From the NCBI GenBank assembly GCA_022376465.1, contig JACDTU010000003.1, positions 620,001 through 684,000 on the forward strand: 64,000 nucleotides of DNA, given 5' to 3'. Below, in pieces: positions 55,758-64,000 of this stretch (position 1 is its first letter; every line of letters begins with the position of its first letter). The translations under genes were made by a program, and so were the position numbers. The notes below the pieces were generated by a model. That model ran no database searches. It worked only from the letters and a program-made list of their open reading frames with translations, and had not been told where the DNA came from. The DNA is from Cubamyces lactineus (lineage: Eukaryota; Basidiomycota; Agaricomycetes; Polyporales; Polyporaceae).

Positions 55758-58155
55758 GTCGCTTTCTCGCCGGTGGCGCTTGTGGTTGTGAAGGACGTGT
55801 CTTCTGCGCTGTGTTTGGGTATGCCGGAGACGGGCGGGAAGTGGCGGAGGGTCTCGTTGAACACCCTGTGGTACGTGGGGTTTGTGTCAATTTGGGCGGG
55901 GGCTCTGGTGAGGAGCTGGGGCAGGGAGGACTTACGCCATGGCGTAGGACAGGGAACCCATCTCGTCGTATGTCTGAGGAGTGTGCAGCGAATGATGAGT
56001 GCTACGCGAAATGGGAGGACGCTGAGAACACTGACTGGCGTTCGACCATCAGGCAGAACGGACTTGATGTTCTCGTAGAGCTTCTCCTGCTCGTCCTGAT
56101 ACAAGGCGAGGAAGATGAAGGCGTACGAGAGCGTGTGCGCGGACGTCTGCAAGAAGAAGCTTCCGTCACTACCTCGCACCACTCGTCAACATCATTGTGC
56201 GCGTTACCTCGTACCCCGCCACCAGGTAGATGAAGACGTTGCCTGCTCGCGCGCTCAGTACGCCGACCAACACCGCGCTGGGCACAAGACTTCATAGACT
56301 CACCGAGGAGCTCGCTATCGGTAAGCTTCGCCTTGCTATCGGCCTCGCCCTCGTTCGCGTCTAGGAGGTTCGTGAACAGGTCATACCGCGCCTCCTTGTA
56401 CGTCGCCGATCGGCGTTCCTGCACCATCTCCCTCAGGTACGCCTTAAAGCGCGCATACATCCATGACATGAGCGTTTGGTGTTATCACCTTTGTTGGTTG
56501 GAAGAGAAAGAGGGAAAGAGGAAAAGAGGGCGAGAGGCGAAGAACGCACATCCATCTCGTTGTATGCTGTGGCGAACCGGCGCATTCGCGGTGTGCCGTA
56601 ACGGAGGAGCCATGGCGGGAAGAGGATCCTCAGGAAGAGGTTATGGGACACATCGTACAGGGCTTCCTACATATACAGGTGCACATCAGCTCATGCCCTT
56701 CGATTGGCGAAGAAATATGCCCTGCAGAGCAGGTACCTTGAACGTCATGGTGTGGCCGGCACGCGCGACGCTGTCCTCCTTCCACGACATGCGCCTGCCA
56801 AAAGCCGCGATCCCGATCACGAGCTGTGTGATCTATCGAACGCGCAACGCCGTCTAGGTCAGTACCGCACCGAACCGAGACGCCCTCCACCAAGGGACGG
56901 ATGAGGGACGAAGATGCGTTGCTTACCGCGACGGTCATGTCGAGGATATGGCCGACCTCGACGACGTCCTTGTCGCCCCACACGTTCTTGAACATGTCCT
57001 CGACGATGTTGATGGTTTCGTCCCATACGAGCCTGTTGTTCCTCTGCAAGGCGCCGTCAGCACGATCCTAAGCTGAAGCCTTTGGAGTGTAGCGCCGGGG
57101 TAGTGGTATGGCAGCGCCTCAGATCGTCAATATCCACTGACGCCCATTGGAACGCGTACGGCATCCCGCCCAATACCATTGACAAGATCCTCACGAATCA
57201 CTGATCAGATCCCACACGATCGCCCACAAACCACAAACCAGGGCAGCGCCGCGGATCCGCGTGCATCCGTGCATCCATGCGTACTGAAGTACTGAAGTGC
57301 ATATATGCTGTACTAACCTCCGAGAACGCAGGCGCGGCAATCTTGCGCTGGCGCTTCCACACATCTCCCTCCGTGACGAGGATGTTCGACCCGAACGCGG
57401 CGAGCAGCTGGTACGCCTCGGTCGGTTTGGGGAAGCGCGAGCGTGCGCCTAGGATTTCCTATGGGAGCGTATGCTCAGTAGGGGTATGGTTATGGAGGGT
57501 TCGTGGCTGCGGCGCGGAGCGAGTGTGCAGCAGATGGGCCCGGGGAACGGGAACGAACCTGGATGACGGCGGCGTCCGCGATGTAGTACGTGATCTTCGC
57601 TTGGGGGAACGCGCTGACCTGGGATATAGGTGCAAGGTGCAAGTGCAATGTCCGATGTTAGCATCACATGGCGTGTATCCTCCACACCACCAGGCTTCTG
57701 AGCTCTCCAACAAGGAGACTCAGTGAGGGCAGGCGATTTGGTTGGGTGGTATGCGGCGGCGATTCGAACGGCGGACATGAAGTCGCGACGTACCGCGGAT
57801 AAGACGTCCCAGCCCGCCTTAGCGAAGTCGTTATGCTTCGTGTAGAACGACCGCTGTGGCCCCGGGGAGATGCCGCGCACGGGGAAGGGGAAGAAGATGA
57901 ACGTCTCATTGAACAGCGTGCGGAATCCCGGCCATCCCCTGCAGAACGCATACATGCATCGCGATCGTCCGCCGCGGATAGCATGCTGCTGTGAGCTCTC
58001 TGGTCGCGAGGAGGAGCCAAAGCTAAAGATAGGGACTCCCCGGGTACGCACTTTATTTGACGGACGGACCGCTGGAATGCGATGAACTTCCGCGTGGCGT
58101 AGAAGAAGCAGAGGAGGAGGAGAGGTACGACGAGGTTGTCTACCCCGACGGCCAT
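55758..58155 (-). pseudogene. Split CYP63-type P450, copy C, 5' part without heme loop
   Basis: The first twelve exons of a third tandem CYP63 gene, open at every join: anchor VVPLLLLCFFYATRK, RGISPGPQR, WKRQRKIAAPAFSE, I helix YLVAGYETSAHT, ExxR as NETLRHF, then ...TTTSATGEKAT, after which similarity to copies A and B ends abruptly at 55758. The heme-binding loop and C-terminus are missing here and lie inverted at 54928-55440. Past the break the frame runs into a stop about ten codons later, so any product would have no heme Cys and should be inactive. First exon 58155-58052; an upstream in-frame ATG at 58179 is possible. Because both parts remain open, the break may be recent or polymorphic. 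Confidence 0.85.
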
Positions 58156-58697
58156 CGTGTTGCTTCGATCTTGTTCCAAGCTTCAGTGCGGAGACCGCAG
58201 AATCCGATCGAGTGCACCGACAGGGAGAGGGAAGATATTGCGCGAGGCCTGCGGTGGCGATGAACTATATGGGAAAGGCGGCTGGCTGCTCCATCGCGGC
58301 ATCCGGCGTAGCAGGCCTAGGGCTGTCAGAGTGGACAGCAAGCACTGTCACGGCCTAACTGACCGCGCGACTACTAATAGGCAGCATGTCGCGATATTGT
58401 GAATTTGATGTCTTGAGCATGGATGCACTCCGCTGGAAGCAACAGGGCTCGGAGAGTAGCCCACCGCGTGAGAGCCTGAGAGAGCCTGAGAGGTTCTGTG
58501 TATACGAGTCGGTATCCTCGCCCAGTGTTCCCATCCGTTCGTCCTGTACATGCGTTCGCGAATGGAGCACTGTGACGGGTGGCAGTCAGCGTGCGAAAAG
58601 TACCCGTTGTGATCATGCATGTACTGAATATGTACAATCGGCGGGAGTTCGCCGGAGCAGCACGGGCCCGACCAACAGCAAAAACAGAAGCCGATTT
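58156..58697. other. Intergenic between copy C and the second tRNA
   Basis: About 540 bases with no gene: the promoter of copy C, then the 3' flank of the minus-strand tRNA gene. Confidence 0.5.
58680..58684 (-). terminator. Pol III terminator of tRNA-iMet copy 2
   Basis: Five Ts on the minus strand, 13 bases after the tRNA 3' end, enough for RNA polymerase III termination. Confidence 0.7.
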
Positions 58698-58769
58698 TAG
58701 CAACTCCTGGTTTCGATCCAGGGACTTCAGGGTTATGAGCCCTGCACGCTTCCACTGCGTCAAGTTGCT
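58698..58769 (-). tRNA. Initiator tRNA-Met (CAT), copy 2
   Basis: All 72 bases equal the tRNA-iMet gene at 41243-41314 but on the opposite strand: same A1-U72 acceptor stem, CAT anticodon, three G-C pairs in the anticodon stem and ATCGAAA T loop. Flanking sequences are not similar, so this is a conserved gene family member and not a recent large duplication. Confidence 0.95.
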
Positions 58770-59557
58770 GTGGTAGCACAGACGGTCGTAAGCTGTGAGT
58801 CGGCTGAAAGAGTGGGGATCCGTTAGGATGCTGGCCTGTCTGGATGCTGTGAAAGACCAAGGCAGCTGTGCGTGCGGGTTTACGTTAGGGTCCTGTACGC
58901 TCATGGCTTATGTTGATGCAAGGCTAGATCAATCACTGAGATTAGGGGGCTCGGGGAACACAGCACCAGAGCCTTGTCGGGTTAGCGAGTGGCCTGACTG
59001 GACGCTGTCAATTTAGCACAGATCTGCATCTGGCGTTGTGTCAAAATGTGGTTTCCGGAGCGCCCGAAATAGGAGGGATTGTGACGTCGTGGTGGGGCAT
59101 GTGGAGCCGCCCGTAATTGCCTGCGCACCCGGAGATACCGACTCTGCGTGGCGACTCGCGCGCGAGGCGTCGGGCCTTGTTCTCTCTACATCCTCCGACG
59201 ACTCCCAGCATCTCCATCTTCACGGCCCATGCACGGCTGATATACGCCATCATCCCACGGCAACACTCGGTGCTGATCCATCAGTGTCTTGAAGACCAGT
59301 TTCTGCAAGCGAGACGGCATAAAATAGCAGGGCGGAGGAGGGAAAACCGCGTGCAGGCACACTTTGCGTCGGCGTCCTCGATCGATCGCGGCAGTGGATT
59401 GTGGCTGGCAGGTCGCCCCATCCCCGACGTCAATCCTCTCGCTTTCTCTTCGCTCCCTTCATATCAAGTCCCCGTCTCCTCTCCCAGTCGCTCCTTCTCC
59501 ATCTCTTCTCTTCATACCCCGTCCTCGCCTCTACCATATCCATCTACTAACGACCTC
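58770..59557. other. Intergenic, promoter of the OSCA-like gene
   Basis: About 790 bases without a supported gene. A CATAAAAT at 59318-59325 may be a TATA element, followed by a CT-rich leader up to the split start codon at 59558. Confidence 0.5.
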
Positions 59558-62500
59558 ATGTGCGCACCTCGTCTCGTCCAGTGGCTATATGCGCGGCTGA
59601 CCGCTCTCCTCCAGGTCCTCCAACCTGTCCGACGCGACCAGCGCGTCGACGGCGACCTTCGTCACCGCGTTGGTCTTCAACGCGGCCGTGTTTGGAATCG
59701 AACTGGGTGTCTTCACCCTCGTCCGTCCGTTCTTTCCCGCAATATACCAGCCTCGGACGTACATTCCTCCTAAGAGGTGAGCGTCTGTCTCTTATCTCAC
59801 TTTCAAGTCCTCTGGTCGGCGCTGCGCGGGAATGTGGCGGTTGGGTGGCTCAAAGTGCATTGGTTGCAAGACTTGCTCTCGTCAGTGAGAGACGGGTGCA
59901 CCACCCCCAAGGACACGGTGGAGGCATGCTCGTCGTGGGGGCTCAATGTGACGCGGTCTCAGGCACCGTCAACCGTGGTGCCCGCGACCTCAGCTCCAGC
60001 TGTCGCGCTACTTCCTCTCTCCCACAGAGGCAATCGCGTTACGCCATTCGCAGAGCTCGCTCCCCGACCGACGATGATGCTTCCTTCCCCGCACGGCTGC
60101 CCGCCTTCCTTCTCGGTGCATCAGTCTTATTGCCATCAATACCGCTTCCAGGTGATGCATGGATGCTGTTCGGCCAACAGAATGTGGCGTTAGTGGATAG
60201 TGTCTAGCTCATCCGGCTGGCCGATGGCATGGAACGTACGGAGGCATTCGCCGGTGTCAATCGCATCGGCTTACGGCCATGCGTGCCACTTTAGATTCGT
60301 CCACACTCGCCTGCCTTTCTTGAAACGTGAACATGAAACGTGACTAACCACTTGTTGCAGCCGCCGCGCCGCGGAACTCACAAAGAATCTGATACTATGG
60401 CCATATGCCGTGGTCATGGCCAATTACCATGACATACGCACAAAAGTTGGCATGGACGCCTACTTCTTCGTGCGCTTCTTGCGCATGATGGCTCGGATCC
60501 TACTACCCATATGGCTCGTCTCCTGGGTTATCCTCCTACCCATCACCGCCGCGCGGTCCGACAATACAGGACGCACGGGGCTTGACCGATTCACTTTTGG
60601 CAACGTGCCCGCTAACCAACAGAACCGCTACGCAGCCCATCTTATCCTAACCTGGTTTTTCACGAGTAAGTGCCCATATCCGACTTTCTCCCTTGTCGTT
60701 GGCTCATGATCCCTAGTTTGGATCTGGTGGAACATCCGCCATGAAATGAAGCACTTCGTGACTACGCGGCAACGATGGCTCATAGAGCCTGACAATGCAG
60801 CATCCGCTATGGCAAGCACCGTGCTCATCACGGGCGTTCCGCGGAATTACCTGTCTGAGAGCGCGATTCGCAATTTGTTCTCGCACCTCCCCGGCGGTGT
60901 GCGAAAGGTCTGGCTCAACCGGTACGTTGTAGCTCTCACATTCGACGGCTTCCGCTAATATTGTGTTCAGTGACCTCAAAGAGATGCCGGACCTGTACGA
61001 GCGCCGCCTGAACGCCGCAAAGAAGCTCGAATCGGCAGAGACCACCCTCATGAACACCGCTGTAAAGCTCCACAACAAGAAATTGAAGGCAGAGGCGAAG
61101 GCTGCCAAAAAGGGCCGCCGAACCTCTACCGACACCGCGAACAATGACGGCCGCCCGCTTACCGATCCCAGCATCGTTGACGTCGAACAGGGTGACGTTT
61201 CGCTTGCAGAGAAGCTCGTACCGAAGAACAAGCGGCCGACTCACCGCCTGCCGCCATTCTCATGGATGCCGTTCTCGCTCCCGCTCATGGGCAAGAAGGT
61301 CGACTCGATTGAATGGGCACGTCAGGAGCTCGCCGAGACCAACAAGGCGCTCCGCGAGGCGCGGCGCACGCTTGCGCGGGATGTCGCTACGACGTCGAAC
61401 CTCCCCGAGCCCGGTTCGAACCACCCCAACGCGCTCAAGGCAGACCCAAGCGCTTCGCAGACGTACCCCCCTCTAAACTCGGCGTTCGTGCTCTTCAACA
61501 AGCAGATTGCTGCCCATATGGCGGCTCAGGTGCTCACGCACCACCTGCCGTACCGTATGGCGGGCAAGAACGTCGGTGTTGCGCCTGAGGACGTGATTTG
61601 GGGCAACCTGAACATGAACCCGTATGAGGCGCGTATCCGTACCGCTATCGGCTGGGCTATCACCATCGGCTTGATCATCGTTTGGGCCATTCCTGGTACG
61701 TCATACGCCTCCGCGCTTGTGTTACAATAATTGGCTAATACATCGCCTACAGTCGCGTTCATCGGTATCGTCTCTAACATTCACTCGCTGTGTGCGACGT
61801 ACAGCTGGCTCGCATGGCTCTGCGACTTGCCTCCGGTCATCGTTGGCATCATCTCCGGTATTCTTCCTCCCGCGTTGCTCGCGGTCCTCAACATGCTGCT
61901 CCCGATCGTACTGCGCCTCCTATCTCGCTTCGAGGGTACGACGCAGCGGACGACGATCGAGTTGAGTTTGATGACGCGGTACTTCCTGTTCCAAGTGATC
62001 GTAAGTGGCCTTTACCTTTTGACATGTCGATGGATCTCATCCTAATTGTACGTGGCCGCGTAGAACTCCTTCCTGGTTGTCACCCTTTCGTCCGGCATCA
62101 TCGCCGCCCTCCCCGACCTCGTCCACAACCCTGGCTCGATCCCTTCCTTGTTGGCCGGCAAGCTCCCCCAGGCGTCGAACTTCTTCCTCACGTACGTCCG
62201 ATGTTGTCTCGTATGCGTTCGGATGCTCACTTTGCCGCAGCTATATCATTCTTCAAGGCCTGTCCGGTACCGCCTCCGGGTTCTTGCAGGTCGTTCCTCT
62301 CGTGTTGTACTACGTGAAGCTGTTCATTCTGGGCTCCACACCTCGCTCGATCTATGGCATCAAATACACGCTTCGCTCCGTATCGTGGGGAACCTTATTC
62401 CCATCCATTACCCTTCTCGTGGTTATAAGTACGTTCACCGTTGATCTTCTCGTGAGGCCATTTGTACTGATCATCTGTTCGCAGCCGTCGCCTACAGCAT

Positions 62501-63387
62501 CATCTCTCCTATCATCAACGGCCTTTCCTTCGTCACGTTCTTCCTCTTCTACCAATTGTACAAGTACCTCTTCATCTGGCAGCTCGATGGCCAGAAGACG
62601 GGCGAGACGGGCGGCTTGTTCTTCCCGCGTGCGATCCAGCACCTCTTCGTCGGCATGTACTTGCAGCAGATTTGCCTTGCTGCGCTGTTCTTCCTGGCCC
62701 GTGATGAGAATAAGAACGCAAGCGCGGTCCCTGAGGGCGCGCTCATGATCGTTCTTATCGTTTTCACGGTAAGTCACATCGTACACAATCTCACTTACAA
62801 GCTTGGAGACTGACGAAAGCGCGTAGGCATTCTTCCACATCATTATCAACAACTCGTACGGCCCACTCACTCACTATCTGCCCCTGACCCTCGCGGAGAT
62901 GACCCACGGCGGAAAGGACGCGAACGTCGCAGCGGCTGCTCAGGAGCTCGACGACGCGGCGTCGAACGAGGAAGCCAAATCTTCCGACGTGGAGAAGCGG
63001 AGCGTGCGCAAGCGCGCGAGCCCGTCCGGCTCCGTCGACCTGTCCTCTGGCAAGGCGAAGGACACGACGACGGTCGAGGACATCGAGCGCGGTCGGGCCG
63101 AGTCTGCGAAGCCTGGCGCACCCGGGGTCGAACACGACGAAGATAATGACGACGTGAACTCGATCCGCGGTGTCGACGAGGACGCGGGCCCGAAGGACTT
63201 CTATCACCCCGCGAGTATCGAGCCGCAGCCGATCATCTGGATCCCGCGCGACCCGCTCGGACTGGGCGAGGCGGAGGAGCGCGCGATTCGCGAGGCAGGC
63301 ATCAGGGTGTCGACAAGAGACGCGATTATGGACGGGAAGGGCCATGTCGATATCGAGGGCCCTCCCCCGGAGAACGACAGCGACTGA
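59558..63387 (+). CDS. OSCA/TMEM63/CSC1-type mechanosensitive cation channel
   Basis: A plasma-membrane or ER channel of the CSC1/OSCA family, gated by osmotic or mechanical stress and passing calcium. Exons are 59558-59559, 59615-59776, 60361-60665, 60717-60921, 60971-61695, 61753-62000, 62064-62191, 62241-62428, 62485-62768 and 62827-63387, giving 935 aa. The start codon is AT|G, split by a 55-nt intron, giving MSSNLSDATSAST. N-terminal membrane helix TFVTALVFNAAVFGIELGVF, late-exocytosis segment (ILWPYAVVMANY, DAYFFVRFLRMM), cytosolic RNA-binding-like domain (TVLITGVPRNYLSES), then the RSN1 seven-helix core from NMNPYEARIRTAIGWAITIG. The C-terminus is acidic and Ser-rich and ends PASIEPQPIIWIPRDPLGLGE, a fungal tail motif. 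The intron 59777-60360 is 584 nt. No break found. Confidence 0.92.
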
Positions 63388-64000
63388 GCGGACGACGCTG
63401 GAGAGAGAGTGGGGGGGAGGGTGAATGTCACCGATAATATAAGTGTGTGCTTCTTATGAGATACGTTGTTTCTGTGTTTCTGTGCGTATCTGTGTCGCTC
63501 GCCGTTGTCTTGATTACGGTTACGATCACCAGCCCATTTCTTGTACTACTAGCCACAGCATTATCTTTTTTTTTACCAACATTAAGCTTACAAACGAGTC
63601 AGCCAGCCAGGACGTTGTTTGTGTCCTAGTCGTGACGCGCATATACCACCCCTGTTTCAAGTACTAGGCTTCCAATTGTTTCTCGCGACTTGCTACTTGC
63701 TATCGACAGCCTAGTTACTTCCTGCCGCTCCTTGATCGATCTACTCACTATATAGCTAGAATATACACGCGCGTGTAGCTTTTACCTGTACTCGAGGCCT
63801 TTTTTTCACCTTTCGCGCATGTTATGATGCTCTGTCCTCCTGTGTACTTTTGTCTAGCGCCGCGGTAGTCGTATAATCACTGATGATTTTTACTTGGACG
63901 CATAGGGTGCGTCTCGCTACTTGCACGCTTGTGGTTTGAAGTCTGTATGTGGTACACATTCACCGTCTGCCTAGGGGACGTCGCGTACACCTTCACGTAC
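63388..64000. other. 3' flank of the channel gene
   Basis: About 610 T-rich bases after the channel stop codon, with no coding frame of interest. The first 100-200 bases are probably its 3' UTR. Confidence 0.5.

Overview
The window looks like nuclear DNA of a basidiomycete fungus, most likely a wood- or litter-decaying Agaricomycete such as a polypore (inference). The reasons are GC-rich sequence, genes cut by many short introns (mostly 45-65 nt, donors such as gtgcgt or gtacgt, ctaac/ctgac-like branch sites), and several cytochrome P450s of the CYP63 type known from Phanerochaete-like fungi. I rebuilt the genes by hand. Nearly all splice joins were checked for reading frame, so most boundaries given are exact predictions, but no transcript data were available.

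Layout. 0.6-8.1 kb: a microsomal P450 (+), a secreted type-B carboxylesterase (-) and a Yra1/ALYREF mRNA-export factor (-). 9.1-13.2 kb: a lysine-rich protein with two KEN motifs (+) and a PAQR/hemolysin-III receptor (+). 13.2-17.9 kb: a gene-poor, low-complexity stretch. 17.9-21.4 kb: a divergent CYP7/CYP8-like P450 (+). 22.8-27.1 kb: housekeeping genes, namely coactosin (+), the SNARE Sec20 with a C-terminal HDEL (-), the mitochondrial protein Rrg9 (+, sharing a short divergent promoter with SEC20) and a BTB protein (-). 27.7-30.1 kb: a secreted tannase/feruloyl esterase in 14 exons (-). 31.4-34.8 kb: a flavin monooxygenase (FMO) and an F-box-like protein (+). 35.6-40.9 kb: a PHD/chromodomain protein (+) and a FYVE-RING E3 ligase (-). 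43.7-45.2 kb: a homeodomain-like protein (+).

45.7-58.2 kb is an accessory oxidative cluster on the minus strand: a second FMO, then tandem CYP63-type P450 copies (two intact, one relic, one split). The most upstream copy is cut by a local inversion. Its first twelve exons lie on the minus strand, and its missing 3' end (heme loop to stop codon) lies 0.3 kb away on the plus strand, both halves still open. Two identical initiator tRNA-Met genes in opposite orientation (41.24 and 58.70 kb) bracket this part. The window ends with an OSCA/CSC1-type mechanosensitive channel (+) whose start codon appears to be split by an intron.

Together the accessory genes suggest breakdown of plant esters outside the cell (carboxylesterase, tannase) and intracellular oxidation of small molecules (P450s, FMOs), set among conserved trafficking, chromatin and RNA genes. 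I found no CRISPR, no bacterial-type system and no intact transposon. The observations most worth following up are the inversion-split P450, the 4-nt micro-exon completing an active-site cysteine codon in the tannase, and the split start codon of the channel gene.
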